Shown: positions 11,162 through 21,550 of the stretch, one piece after another
Position numbering within the stretch: position 1 is the stretch's first letter
How the letters are laid out: each line of letters opens with the position of its first letter
Origin: Acrasis kona
Lineage: Eukaryota; Heterolobosea; Eutetramitea; Acrasida; Acrasidae
Length of the DNA: 56,703 nt
NCBI GenBank assembly: GCA_026419775.2
Contig: JAOPGA020001261.1
Span: forward strand, 1-56,703
Direction: 5' to 3'
Program-made: the position numbers and the translations under genes
The notes under the pieces: generated by a model
Databases searched by the model: none
The model's input: the letters and a program-made list of their open reading frames with translations, nothing else
Told to the model about the DNA's origin: nothing

Positions 11162-13280
11162 TTATTCAGCTAGTTTTAAGAACATCCTCTTCAACATCCT
11201 CGCTTCTTGGGCAACTGTTCTGTCGCTTTCATTATCATTGGCATCTAGAATTACTCCTGAACTTGTATTTGTTGCGTCACTCGCCCCAGCAGCATTGAAG
11301 GCTAACGTGGTCGTTATGTTTCTACCATTTGCTTGGGCCGACTCCAAAAAAGTTATTATTTCAGCAACTACAGAATCTTTGATTGTGATCATATGTTTTG
11401 CTAAATTTTCGATCAAAGACAAGAAGCATCGCTTCGAGTAAAACCAAGTATCTGTCATTATTTTCTTTGGGAGGGGGTCTAAACTCTTCATTACTCTACT
11501 AATACCAAACTCATAGTGTCCCTTTGAGCAGTACAGTGTTCCAATAACAAGGTTCACAATACACAAATGGAGACTTTGTTTCTCCTGACGGCCACCAAGT
11601 CGATCTTCCTCCTTCTCTATGTTCCTCATCCATTCCTCTGCTTCTTCGTTCTGACTGGTCATAATGTATGATACACAAAGATTTGCTAACACCATTGCAG
11701 GTACTTGAAGTAGATGGTCTTTAGATTTGCTAACAATCGGATTATAATAGCTAATTGCTTCTTTGAACTTATTTTCTTGCATGAACATAACATGAGCCAT
11801 GTTTAGCTTCCAAGTTTCGTGCTCGCTACAAAATTCGATGCTTTGCATTAAAATCTTTTCAACCATAACGAAATGTTCAGCATCCCAATAAATCTTGGCC
11901 ATGCTCATCAGTACTGGTATGTATGCATCAAGAGCCTCATCATAATCTTTCAAAGCTTTCTTCATCAAGTCCTTGTCCATATGATGTCTAGCGTCCTGAA
12001 GAACTTTTGTATGCTTTCTTAATTGTTCGATGTGCTTAGATGCCAAATCGTCGAATTTTCTAAACGCTTCTTCAGGAGAATTTTGAGCAGTTATTGTTGC
12101 CTCAAGGAAATCGTATAGTTCAGGAGTCAGGTAGTTAGTAGAGAGATGGTCATTTTCTGCCAATATATCTGCTGCAAGATAATAGTAACCATGTTTGCAG
12201 TAAAGTAGAAGTAGATTAGCGAAAGTCTCTGGTGGGAATGGCGGATTTTGAATTAAATGTTTCATCTTCTTGAATCCTATTGTCGCCTCTTTGTCCATTT
12301 GTAACAGAGCTTGGTTGTGCAGTGTTACTGCATCGAGTTCCTGCTCTGCTCTTGGGGGCATGTCTTTAAGAGCATCAAGTGCTGTTTCATAATTCTTTAG
12401 ATTGTATTCAATAGCACATTTCAAGTTGTAAGATTCGACTAGCCCTGTTTCTCTTAATGTCTGACTATTTCCTACACTTCTCATTTCATATCCATCGGTT
12501 GTACTGCAAACACTAAGTTCTGGATGTTCTCTAATTCCTCTTTCGTTGATTTCTTGTATGGTTTTAAGTGCTGCAGTATACTGTCTAAGACGGAAACTGC
12601 ATAGCGCAATATTATAAGTTACATGTGATTGGTACTCTAAAACGTTTTGAGCGTCTTGGAACTTCTTTCTGCTTTCCTCATAACTCTCTTCTTTATATAA
12701 TATACATCCTTGGAGAACCATGGTATCAGGATCACCTTGAAGACATTTTTCCGCGTGGGCTTTCGTAGCAACAATGTCACCAGCTTCATAATGGATGTAA
12801 GCTTGAAGTTTTTGTACTCGTTGAGAATGTTCGTCGCTTTCTATACCTGCACAAGCTTTAGAAGCATCTAAGAAAGATCCTGATTTATAAAGAGACTGGG
12901 CGTAATATATCCTATACTCTTCTACATCTGGAAATAACTTAATTAATGAATGATACCTAATAGAGTTTGTTATATCCCTTTGAATTTCAAAGTTACGTTT
13001 GTGAGGCATTTATAAAATCTTGACTCATATAATAAGAGTAGGCCAATAAAGACAGAGCAGCCCTGCTATCCGGAAAAAATTGAAGTTGGTATTGTAGGAT
13101 GAAAATGACTTCATCGTATTTCTTTTCCGCTAAAAGTGAATATACATACTGGGTATACTCTCCTTCTTGAACCTTTGTTGGTGGTCTACCTCCACCCATT
13201 CCCATGCTCCCCATTCCGAATGCCGTACCGACAGGCATGGCTGTCATCAGCCTACCAGTGGCAGTACCAAGCCTGTTCAT
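11162..13280 (-). CDS. IFT70: Intraflagellar transport protein 70 (TTC30-like TPR protein)
   Basis: Two exons, 13280-12997 and 12956-11162, joined over a 40-nt intron (phase 2); 692 residues against ~660 for animal TTC30. Nearly the whole length is TPR repeats with family-specific words: PDVEEYRIYYAQSLYKSG, GIREHPELSV, MPPRAEQELDAVTLHNQ, NPFPPETFANLLLLYCK, KLNMAHVMFMQENK, VLANLCVSYIMTSQNEEAEEW. IFT70 is a core IFT-B subunit needed to build cilia and is linked to tubulin polyglutamylation. The N-terminus has an extra Gly/Met-rich stretch (GMGSMGMGGG). The first ATG of the frame, 13280, is used; open frame continues upstream without one. This gene implies a ciliated stage in the life cycle or its recent loss. 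Confidence 0.95.
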
Positions 13281-13320
13281 CTTATATTTTGTAACTTTAG
13301 GCGCCAAAAAATAAACTAAG

Positions 13321-13700
13321 ATTTTCTAATCTTCCTATATTTCAAGTAATGCAAGGTTATGTTTTAGCAATCGGTATGTGAGCAATGTGCCCATCGACTT
13401 GCACACTTTGAACACAAATGGCAAGTCAATGGAGAATGGACTTTACATGGTGTAATGACGTTTCGGACTCGATTATGTATATTTTCAAATTCCTGTCATC
13501 AGATATTTGTAGTAATGCTACTGTAAGAAGATCTATGAGACTGGTAGTCGTCAAACAATCTACAAACTACTCACCTGGAAATTCCCCAAAGTTAATAATA
13601 GCAAACCATAATTTGGTATCGTTGTAAAAATTAAATTGTCATAATCCCAAAAAAACAGAAGACCGAATATGATGATCAAAAACTTTACCATCTTTCGATT
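13321..13700 (-). other. Unresolved region with several open, spliceable readings
   Basis: Between IFT70 and the two-helix protein, the minus strand has an ATG at about 13691 opening 39 hydrophobic codons up to a good GTGAGT donor near 13572, then intron-like acceptors and open frames, one of them Cys-rich (several Cys-x2-Cys and His-Cys). The plus strand has a competing 69-codon ATG ORF at 13418-13627. I cannot decide which, if any, is real. A small spliced membrane or zinc-binding protein is possible. Confidence 0.25.
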
Positions 13701-13772
13701 GACTGCCAATGGCGTGATACTAACAAGTCAAAGTACTGAACCAGGCTATTAACTTTATCAAAAATTTTTTAA

Positions 13773-14249
13773 TTAGAATACAGGACTCAAAAGGGTTGGA
13801 GTGGAGCTCTCCCATCGTAGAGTATCGACATAATATACAGATGACTGTTGTTTTCTAACTAGATCATTTTGTGTTATATTTTTCTGACCAGGTGACGAAG
13901 TCACCACCACCTCAGTTACTTGCTGCTCTCTGTTGCATGTAATCAAGTATCTTATCAAGCCTATCAAGTGAGCGAGTGTGAAAGCCAAAAGCAAGACCCA
14001 CAAAAACCATACAACCGTGTATGTGATTATGCAAGCCTTAAAATTTGCATCGAGCAGTGTGATTGTTAACGTTATGGTGACTATCGCTGCTATTATTGTC
14101 CAAAGCATTAATCCAATCGACATGATGCATGCCACTATCAATTTCACCCTCAGTGGCGGCGGTGTGGTATTATTATTGACTTGAACATTTGTTGTGTTTA
14201 ACGGTTGAACCTGAGTTCTGCGGTCAGTTTTCGGTGTTGGCATTGGCAT
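13773..14249 (-). CDS. Small protein with two transmembrane segments, unknown function
   Basis: Single exon, 158 residues. A Pro/Thr/Asn-rich N-terminus (~30 residues) is followed by two long hydrophobic helices (about residues 35-65 and 72-105) separated by a short loop, then a polar tail with Gln/Ser/Thr. Both ends probably face the same side. There is no motif I recognise. The neighbour upstream is the prenyltransferase alpha subunit, without obvious functional link. Confidence 0.6.
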   Translation of the reverse strand: MPMPTPKTDRRTQVQPLNTTNVQVNNNTTPPPLRVKLIVACIMSIGLMLWTIIAAIVTITLTITLLDANFKACIITYTVVWFLWVLLLAFTLAHLIGLIRYLITCNREQQVTEVVVTSSPGQKNITQNDLVRKQQSSVYYVDTLRWESSTPTLLSPVF

Positions 14250-14382
14250 GATTGTTTTTGATAGTTTTATGTATCATCTCGAACAGGCCTGATGCTTTTA
14301 ACAAAGTTTCGCTGAAACGGCGTGTATCAAGTTATGCCAAAACAAGAGAATCAATCAAAGAAATGAAAAGAATAATACACTT

Positions 14383-15346
14383 TTAATGAGCCAAGTCTTT
14401 CGACAACTTTTGCTTTCTAAACTCCCAGTACTTTTTTCTGATGCCATCAAACTTGACAAGATTGTCGCACAAAACGATGCCACGCTCGAGATCCTGATTT
14501 GTTCCAGATCGTGTGCAACAGTCCAACAGTACATAATGTCCAAAGGGATTTACCGGAGCTCTCTTTAACAGGGCCTCCGCTCCTTCTTTCAGTGCTTGAT
14601 ATGCTGCATCCGAACCTCCTTTTGCACTCGCGACGCCCTTTGCATAATTCCATGGGCTTTCGTTGTTTGGTGCCAGGTTTATCGATGTGAAAGCATATTT
14701 GATTTCTTCTAATCTGGTTTTGTCGGATAATGAGGGATCCAAGTGTGAAATGACGAAGAATCTGTGGTTCCATGCAGAATTGTTTCTAACGTCATCCTTG
14801 ATCAATCCATCAAGGTATTGCAACTCTCCCGACCAAAGATTGAATTCTTTCACCACCCATTGACGGTGCACCCATGCATGGTAGTTTTTGCTGTCCTCGC
14901 TTATAATTCTTGCAACTAGTTCAAGTTCGGAACCGACGTCACGAGATTTTTCAAGAATGGCTTGTCTGTGGTACCAAACTTGATAATTCTTTTGGTTTTC
15001 CTCCGTCATTGCATCTGTGTATTCCATCTCTTCCTTGAGATCCTTCCCAAGAGCAAATAAAATTACTCTTCTGTAATACCATGCTGTGTAGTTTGCCGCG
15101 TTCAGGTTAATAACTTCATCCGTAAGTGCTAAGGCTCTTTCGCTAATTTCATTGTTTTTCAATACTGCCCTGAAGTAATTCATTGTGTCCCTGACTTTTG
15201 CGTGTCAGTCAGAGTAATGTTTGTTTAATCATACATTTATCAGTATAAGCTATTGGTACAACGGGATTAGGGCCATCATCTTGCTCAATGGGTGTTACAT
15301 CATTCCATTCTGAACGATCTTTAAAAGGAACATAAATGTTGGACAT
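14383..15346 (-). CDS. FNTA: Protein farnesyltransferase/geranylgeranyltransferase type I alpha subunit
   Basis: Two exons, 15346-15235 and 15194-14383, 40-nt intron; 307 residues. Exon 1 supplies the expected N-terminal strand ([22 protein letters not shown]), and the splice restores [18 protein letters not shown] repeats follow: [44 protein letters not shown]. The subunit pairs with FTase or GGTase-I beta chains to prenylate CaaX proteins such as Rho and Ras, and the window also holds a RhoGEF. The ATG is only 69 bp from the divergent DCN1-like start, suggesting a shared promoter. Confidence 0.94.
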
Positions 15347-15415
15347 CAGTGACAGTTCTTTGATTGTTTTCTTTTGTGCGGGTTCAGTTGGCTCAACGAA
15401 AAACACAAAACAAAC

Positions 15416-15523
15416 ATGGGCAATGGAAGTAGCAAGAAGAAGAAGCAAAAGGCAATGGCAAAAGCAACAGAGCAAATAACAAATACACAACAAACACCTG
15501 TTGTTACCTCAACACCATCCAAC

Positions 15524-15554
<31 letters not shown>

Positions 15555-16296
15555 CTACTGCTAGAAAACCCGATACAACCACTAAGTCAACAAGTGACGT
15601 TCGCCCGATTCAAAGTGATGACAGTGATAATCTCAAACAGCTGTTTGAGCAGTACAGCTCTATAGATGCCCACGAAAATGAGACTGACAAGGATTACATT
15701 GGGGTGAGTCTAAGTAAAATATAAGTAATCTTATTTTAAAAGGGAGAGGGCATAATGAAACTTGCCGAGGACATTGATATAGACCCTGAAGACGTCGGCA
15801 TTCTAATTATAATGTTCAAGTTAAAGGCAAAAGAACAATACAAGCTAACAAGACAAGAGTTTAGTAACCTCTCTAATTTCAAGGTAACAAATCTTACTCA
15901 ACTTAAAAAAATCGTTCCCCAATGGAAGAACGATATAATAAAATCTGCGGACAAGACAGAGTACAAAGCTCTGTACTCTTATTCTTTTGACTACATGAAG
16001 GTGAGCGAGGGTCGTTGTAATCAACTAATGTTTTTTAGGAAAAAGGTCAAAAAGTCATTAGTGTTGAATATGCAGTTCCAACTTGGAAGGTCCTCATGAA
16101 CGAACAATACAAGTACATCAATGAATGGTGCGACTTTATTCAAAATGACTACAAGAAGGCCATCCAAAAAGACACATGGGATCTATTTTTTGACTTTGTG
16201 ATGACCGTCGGGGATGACTTATCCAAGTTTTCAGAAGAACAGGCGTGGCCCATCGCAATTGACAACTTTGTTGAAACATTAAGAAAACAGAAATAA
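15416..16296 (+). CDS. DCN1-like protein (DCUN1 domain), predicted N-myristoylated neddylation factor
   Basis: Three exons, 15416-15703, 15743-16000 and 16039-16296, introns 39 and 38 nt, all phase 0; 267 residues. The N-terminus [12 protein letters not shown] is a textbook myristoylation signal plus basic patch. A Thr-rich low-complexity stretch encoded by ACA/ACT repeats follows. The potentiating-neddylation domain fills the rest, with [22 protein letters not shown], and a C-terminal half rich in Trp ([26 protein letters not shown]). DCN1 proteins act as co-E3 for NEDD8 transfer to cullins. Myristoylation recalls the animal DCUN1D3 type, which works at membranes. Confidence 0.92.
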
Positions 16297-16318
16297 CTAC
16301 GTAAACCCATTCTTGTAA

Positions 16319-16765
16319 TTAAGAGTTGTACTTATCTCTCTCCCTGTCTTTTAGCAGTTTCCGCTGCATGTTGTAAAAAGCATTTACGTCGAGATCCTTC
16401 TTCCTAATTTCATCCTTCAGCATTGCATTTTCTGCTTCGGTTTTCTGTATTCTTGTTAGGTGTGCCTCCACACTATCTTTTAATAGAGAAATCTCTTGTT
16501 GCATCTTTTTTATTTGTTGGGCGTGTTGAGCTTTTAATTCATTTATTTGATCATCATTGTTCTGGTTCGGTTCCGTTTGCGATTTTGTTGGGACGAGAAA
16601 GTTTGCGGGAATGTAACCCTTGCTTCCGTCTAATTCGCCCCACCACCACGTATTGCTCTTTTGGTGCAGCACCTTCAGTCTGTCTCCCTTCTTGAAGCTC
16701 AAACAGTTGTTTTCGGGCGTGCCATTATAATCGTGAAGCGCTTGAAAAATTGCGTTGGTATTCAT
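16319..16765 (-). CDS. SH3-domain protein with C-terminal coiled coil
   Basis: Single exon, 148 residues from the ATG at 16765; the open frame upstream of it has no ATG. The SH3 domain occupies ~1-60: FQALHDYNGTPENNCLSF, WWWGELDGSKGYIPANFL, carrying the ALYDY, Trp and Pro/Asn ligand-site residues. A short polar linker and a Leu/Lys/Glu-rich coiled coil (~75-148) follow. It is likely an oligomeric adaptor for proline-rich partners, perhaps in actin or membrane traffic. The partner is unknown. Confidence 0.85.
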   Translation of the reverse strand: MNTNAIFQALHDYNGTPENNCLSFKKGDRLKVLHQKSNTWWWGELDGSKGYIPANFLVPTKSQTEPNQNNDDQINELKAQHAQQIKKMQQEISLLKDSVEAHLTRIQKTEAENAMLKDEIRKKDLDVNAFYNMQRKLLKDRERDKYNS

Positions 16766-16885
16766 GTTTTGTGGTCCTAATAATAAAACATCCTGGTTGA
16801 TTAAATCCACATTCGTTCCTCCGCCGATACATCTTCCACATACTGTTTTGTTCTCCAAGGTCCTCTTAACAGTCCACAATATGCA

Positions 16886-18070
16886 ATGGCTGCTCACAAA
16901 TATCACAAGTTTGGATTGAAAGGTCTTTTATTTGTGCTCTTGTTAATACTTATGTTCACTATGATATTCAAAAACGTTACGCGACATCAAGGTAAAAGTC
17001 AGAAGGAAGTAAAAGTTGGAAAGAATATGGATAGATGGCAGGAATCATTTATGAAACAAATTCGCCAGGAGATTGAAATTACACCAATAATCGAAAACAT
17101 GGAAAGGGTTCAGATATCTTGGCAGAGGACAAAAAAAGCCGAGAAAGGTCTGGTAATTTTGTTGCACGGATGTAGTCATGATGGAACTCACTGGTTTTCA
17201 CTACCAGAAGAGAGAAGGATTGTGAGGGTACTTCTTCATCACGGACTAAGTGTGATAGCATTTACGAGTCAAGATACAAACTCTGGTTGTTGGGATGGTA
17301 GTTCTATTGGTCAATCAAATCGCGACATACAACGAGTCACTCCAACCCTTCAAAAATTCTGCGAAAGAGAGTATAGCGAATACTACACCCAAGAAACACT
17401 CTCCATGTGTCCTCCGTTGTTCTCGATTGGTGCCAGTAGTGGAGGATCTTTTTCTAGTATCCTTAGTCGCGCCCTCCCTATAGTCGCAAATATAGTGCAA
17501 ATAAGCACAGGAGACTATAAAGCTCTGTTGACGGAACCAAAATCTTTAAAACCACAGAGAGTTAGTTCATTTGATCCAAAAATTTTGGAATCAGAGGAAA
17601 ACATATATCCTGTACCGCCAACAGCTTTTTTGTACATGGTCAATGATCATAACTGGGCCAGTGAATCCGTTATTGGTCATGTTGTTCAAAAGATTATAGC
17701 TTCTGCCAATAAACTAGGTCCAAACTTACATAGACAAAATGCAGTCATCATGTTTGAAGCAGCCATGCTCCCCATCACTAAAATGTGGTTGAAGGACCGC
17801 GTTGATAATGTTTCAAAGGAGACTAGTGAACAGTTTTATCATGAATGTGTTACAGAAGGTTTTATTGATGGCGATGGTCTTTTGAAAGAGGATCCAAGAT
17901 CAAGCACAGCGTCCCGTGTACTCTTACGAAATGCAATCTATGAAAAAGAAATTAGTAGAGGAGCCCTAGAGGAGCAGTTAAATGTGGCTTATGCACATCA
18001 TGAGCTGACATCAGAGCACATCTATCAAATTACGACATGGATGCTGGAAATGCTTGAATCAAAACCATAA
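16886..18070 (+). CDS. Membrane-anchored alpha/beta hydrolase-like protein
   Basis: Single exon, 394 residues. A positively charged start and one hydrophobic helix (~10-32) predict a type II signal anchor, placing the enzyme in the lumen or outside. The fold signature is visible: LVILLHGCSHDG (first strand and oxyanion loop), then GASSGGSFSS, a nucleophile elbow with Ser at about residue 184. Asp and His late in the sequence could complete a triad, but I cannot assign them safely. The substrate is unknown. It is divergent from the SH3 gene, with 120 bp between start codons. Confidence 0.75.
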   Translation: MAAHKYHKFGLKGLLFVLLLILMFTMIFKNVTRHQGKSQKEVKVGKNMDRWQESFMKQIRQEIEITPIIENMERVQISWQRTKKAEKGLVILLHGCSHDGTHWFSLPEERRIVRVLLHHGLSVIAFTSQDTNSGCWDGSSIGQSNRDIQRVTPTLQKFCEREYSEYYTQETLSMCPPLFSIGASSGGSFSSILSRALPIVANIVQISTGDYKALLTEPKSLKPQRVSSFDPKILESEENIYPVPPTAFLYMVNDHNWASESVIGHVVQKIIASANKLGPNLHRQNAVIMFEAAMLPITKMWLKDRVDNVSKETSEQFYHECVTEGFIDGDGLLKEDPRSSTASRVLLRNAIYEKEISRGALEEQLNVAYAHHELTSEHIYQITTWMLEMLESKP

Positions 18071-18219
18071 CAACTACTCTATTAGCATCGCATTGATGTC
18101 TTATCGAAGTTGTCACGAATGGTTGAGGTGAGAACTCAAACAAGCCTTGAATATGTCGAGGTGAAAGGAAAAAAGGCCACAGATAAATAATGAAGGTTAA
18201 CCAATAATGTTGTAAATTA

Positions 18220-20184
18220 TTAATTCCAAACTTTTATTTCGTACATTCGTTCCTGAAGATCGTGTACATACACAAAATGTTCATCTATTGAAATTTTGAG
18301 TTTAGGATGTACAATTGCACCGCCAGTCATCACCGTTTCATTATTAATCTTGATAACACAACCCTTGCTTATTAATGGAATTCCAATCTCACCTTTAGTG
18401 TCTTTAGGAACCTTTACAAGGCCATTAAATACACCATCCTGTAGGGACCAATTTGCTTTGTACGACCCGAGTGAGTTCGTAATTTGACCTTCGACAAAAC
18501 TCAAATCACCAACATGTGGGATAAATGACCAGTCTACAAAATCGTTACCGTCAATCTTGAGACCTAAACTATAAAAAGTAAGAGCAGAGGTTGGACCAGT
18601 TGACCAACCGTGGGCGTGACTCATGTATGAACCAGAATAATCAAATTCGCCATTCTCCTTCATACCTTCCCAAAATGTACTATTTGTACTTAATTTACTA
18701 TTTAGTTGGTATCCCCATTGTCTCCTGATCAAGTTCAAAGCTCGTTCAGTCTTCTTTGCCTTGTAATGAGCGTGCACTTCAATCGAACTTGGGAACCCAT
18801 TAATGTTATTGTTCTTCTCTACACAACGAGAACCAAATTGATTCCAGTTTTTCTCTAACTGATCTGAGATGCTTTGGGATTGAGTTAGGTTGGCAATTTC
18901 GTAAATGACCGCTAATGAATTTCCGTCTTGAGGAAACATTGTACTCTTTGGATTATCACGATACATTCCCCTCTCAGGGACCCATAAATATTCGTTTATT
19001 GCAACAATTAATTTAGCAGCCCTGCTTGTGCATTCTGATGCGTATTCTTTATCACCAATCTCTGATGCAAGCTTTGCACTTCCCACGAGTACCTTGTACA
19101 TAAGACTGTTAGCGGCGATGTTCTCCCCTCCTTGACCTATTCTCGCCCAGTCTGCGACTCCAGTAACCAACAACAAGCCATTAGAACTGAATTTATTCAA
19201 AACAAATTTGACACCAGTTTTATAACGATCCCAAACACCCTTCAGCCAATTCTTGTCGTTGGTGTAACTATAGCAGTTGTATGTACCAACTAACGCCCAC
19301 ATGTGATAGGTGTCGCTTCCGTAAAAATTAACTTGAGGACCAGCAAATGGAAATTCACCACTCGTTTTTTGAAAGTCATATAGAGTATCTATTGTGTTTT
19401 TTATTGAATCTACGTCATTAGTGCTGACGAATACGGTATCTAAAGAAACACCAAGGTCGCCTGGCCAAATGGTGCGATCTCTCTTGGCACCATCCACTAT
19501 AATGCTGTCGCCTCTGGTGCCTACGAGTGCATTGTTGCGCCATCCAGATGATGGAGGTCCCCATACTCTGCCCTGTTTCTTGGATATGGTGTTTGTTTGT
19601 AGTGTGTAGGCCCCTGCGTACCATATGCGATTTAAAAGTTCGTCGCTACTATAAAAGTGATTGGTGTAGTTGCGCAAGTTAATCATATTAGGACAGGCAG
19701 TATAGATTAGTTCTATAGAATCGAAGGACATTTCCCCTCCTGAAAGTAAGGAGACGGTTAAATAGCGGAATCCTCCCCTCAGGGACTCTTCTGGTGCCGT
19801 GTAGGTGGTGGGTGCATTAATGTTTACTACAAGAGCCCCATCCGGACCGGACCCTCCATTAGAAGCATCACTATTGGGACCAATGTACAGGCTGGATTCT
19901 GAAAATGCCAATGATATTGTTTGGTTTGGCGTATTTTTTGTTGTGTGTATTTTGATAAATCCTCCCACTTCAAATCCGAAATCGTAAACAACGTAGGAGT
20001 CTTTACCGACAATGGTTGCTTCTCTTTGGGAAAGCACGGCTTCTGGTGAGATAACCTTCCCGAATGTGCTATGAACAGACACCGGTTTTATATCTCTTGA
20101 CGATGGCGCCAATATATACTTGTCCCAAGGGGAGCAAACAACCAACGATATAAATAGGCAAGCAAGCAATAAATTCGTGATCAT
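18220..20184 (-). CDS. Secreted alpha-L-rhamnosidase-like six-hairpin glycosidase (GH78-like)
   Basis: Single exon, 654 residues from the ATG at 20184, chosen because it starts a clean signal peptide (ITNLLLACLFISLVVC). An N-terminal beta-sandwich is followed by an (alpha/alpha)6 barrel with GWRNNALVGTRGDSIIVDGAKRDRTIWPGD (quoted in part: DGAKRDRTIWPGD), SGEFPFAGP, VADWARIGQGGEN, and WEGMKENGEF then SHAHGWSTGP. Acidic residues in these loops match the rhamnosidase catalytic region. Several Asn-x-Ser/Thr sites fit secretion. A role in digesting bacterial or plant polysaccharide is inferred. Divergent from RAD1 by 121 bp. Confidence 0.82.
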   Translation of the reverse strand: MITNLLLACLFISLVVCSPWDKYILAPSSRDIKPVSVHSTFGKVISPEAVLSQREATIVGKDSYVVYDFGFEVGGFIKIHTTKNTPNQTISLAFSESSLYIGPNSDASNGGSGPDGALVVNINAPTTYTAPEESLRGGFRYLTVSLLSGGEMSFDSIELIYTACPNMINLRNYTNHFYSSDELLNRIWYAGAYTLQTNTISKKQGRVWGPPSSGWRNNALVGTRGDSIIVDGAKRDRTIWPGDLGVSLDTVFVSTNDVDSIKNTIDTLYDFQKTSGEFPFAGPQVNFYGSDTYHMWALVGTYNCYSYTNDKNWLKGVWDRYKTGVKFVLNKFSSNGLLLVTGVADWARIGQGGENIAANSLMYKVLVGSAKLASEIGDKEYASECTSRAAKLIVAINEYLWVPERGMYRDNPKSTMFPQDGNSLAVIYEIANLTQSQSISDQLEKNWNQFGSRCVEKNNNINGFPSSIEVHAHYKAKKTERALNLIRRQWGYQLNSKLSTNSTFWEGMKENGEFDYSGSYMSHAHGWSTGPTSALTFYSLGLKIDGNDFVDWSFIPHVGDLSFVEGQITNSLGSYKANWSLQDGVFNGLVKVPKDTKGEIGIPLISKGCVIKINNETVMTGGAIVHPKLKISIDEHFVYVHDLQERMYEIKVWN

Positions 20185-20305
20185 TCCTTGGATGTTTTTA
20201 GATATTTCCACAGCAAAATTATTCCGCGATATAAATCGCAGTTGGTTTCAAAATTGTAATGAATCAAATCAAAAGTTCCATACCATCGTGGAACATAATT
20301 TAAAA

Positions 20306-21283
20306 ATGAGCCTCAACCCTTCAGAATACATCTTCTCAGCGCAGGTTCAGAACGCGAAGATGTTCAGCGAGATTCTATCGTCTGTCAAGATGCCACCGAA
20401 AGATAATAAGAAGAAGGAGATTCAATGGGCCACATGTGATATATCAAAAAATTCGTTAAAAGTCACGATGGAGCAGGACAAGTCAATGATTGCGTCTGTC
20501 GAACTTAGTTGCAACCTTTTCAAAAACTATAGATTCACGGTGGATGCCGACCTTAACTCTGTTCAATTTCAATTCCCTCTACAATATTTAATCGACGCAC
20601 TTAATTTATACGGGGCATCGAACTTAACTGGAGTTCACGTATGCTACCCTGGACCAGAAAATTCGCTGTCTCTACTACTTACGGAAACAGAGGTCCTTAC
20701 GGATTGCAAAATCAGAACCAGGGACATAGGAGACGACAACATGGTTTCAGATTTTCGCTTTAACGAAAATGGACCACCCGACGTTAAACTAATTCTAAAA
20801 AGTACCGTGCTGCATGAAGCATTAAATGAGCTGGAGTGGATGGAAAACAGTGTGAGATTAACTGTGAGGGCTGCAATAGAACAACGGTATTGTGGACGTC
20901 TGTCATTTAGTGTGGACGGGGATGCAGGTAATCTAACTGTGACATTAAATGACAAGGAGGAAACATTTACAAGTTTTAAAGCGAATACAAACCATTCATA
21001 CATTTACAAATTATCGCACTTGATGCGGGTGAGCAAAGCATTATCACACACCTCAGATTCTTGCATACGCATCAACGATCGTGGTGTTCTTTCAATACAG
21101 GTTGTAATAAAGAGCGAAACAAAGCTAAATACGTTTGCAGAATTTCACATGCTTCCAACGGAACTTACAGAGGAAGAGGTGCAAAATGTGTTTGCATCAA
21201 ATGACGATGATGAAGATATGCAGGAAAATCAAAATGAAGAACAAGCAGAAGATGCAGATGATAGTATGCTTGACATTTACTAG
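20306..21283 (+). CDS. RAD1: RAD1-like subunit of the 9-1-1 DNA-damage checkpoint clamp
   Basis: Single exon, 325 residues from the ATG at 20306; the upstream open frame runs into the rhamnosidase start and is not used. The layout is that of a PCNA-fold sliding clamp: an N-terminal domain with YIFSAQVQNAKMFSEIL, CDISKNSLKVTMEQDKSMIAS and NLFKNYRFT, a central VRLTVRAA strand pair, and a C-terminal domain with RINDRGVLSIQVVI and EFHMLPTE. A long acidic tail (~40 residues) is added. With RAD9 and HUS1 it forms the clamp that activates ATR-type signalling. Confidence 0.85.
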   Translation: MSLNPSEYIFSAQVQNAKMFSEILSSVKMPPKDNKKKEIQWATCDISKNSLKVTMEQDKSMIASVELSCNLFKNYRFTVDADLNSVQFQFPLQYLIDALNLYGASNLTGVHVCYPGPENSLSLLLTETEVLTDCKIRTRDIGDDNMVSDFRFNENGPPDVKLILKSTVLHEALNELEWMENSVRLTVRAAIEQRYCGRLSFSVDGDAGNLTVTLNDKEETFTSFKANTNHSYIYKLSHLMRVSKALSHTSDSCIRINDRGVLSIQVVIKSETKLNTFAEFHMLPTELTEEEVQNVFASNDDDEDMQENQNEEQAEDADDSMLDIY

Positions 21284-21550
21284 TAAAAATGTAATTTTAC
21301 TTTTAAGCATTATTGTTGTTTTCTGGTGCAACACTTGTTTATGGTTTACCTTTTTTCTTAGCACGTTATGAAAAGCGGATGAATAGAGAATTTGAATTGC
21401 TGCAGTAAATAATGAATTGTTCTCTGTACAGTACACAACATGCGATGATTGAAAATAATATAGGTTTGTTATAGTAAAACAAATTTATAATAAATGTACA
21501 TTGACCGTGTGCAATATCACTCAGTCTTCATCTTAAAACATGCAAGTTGT

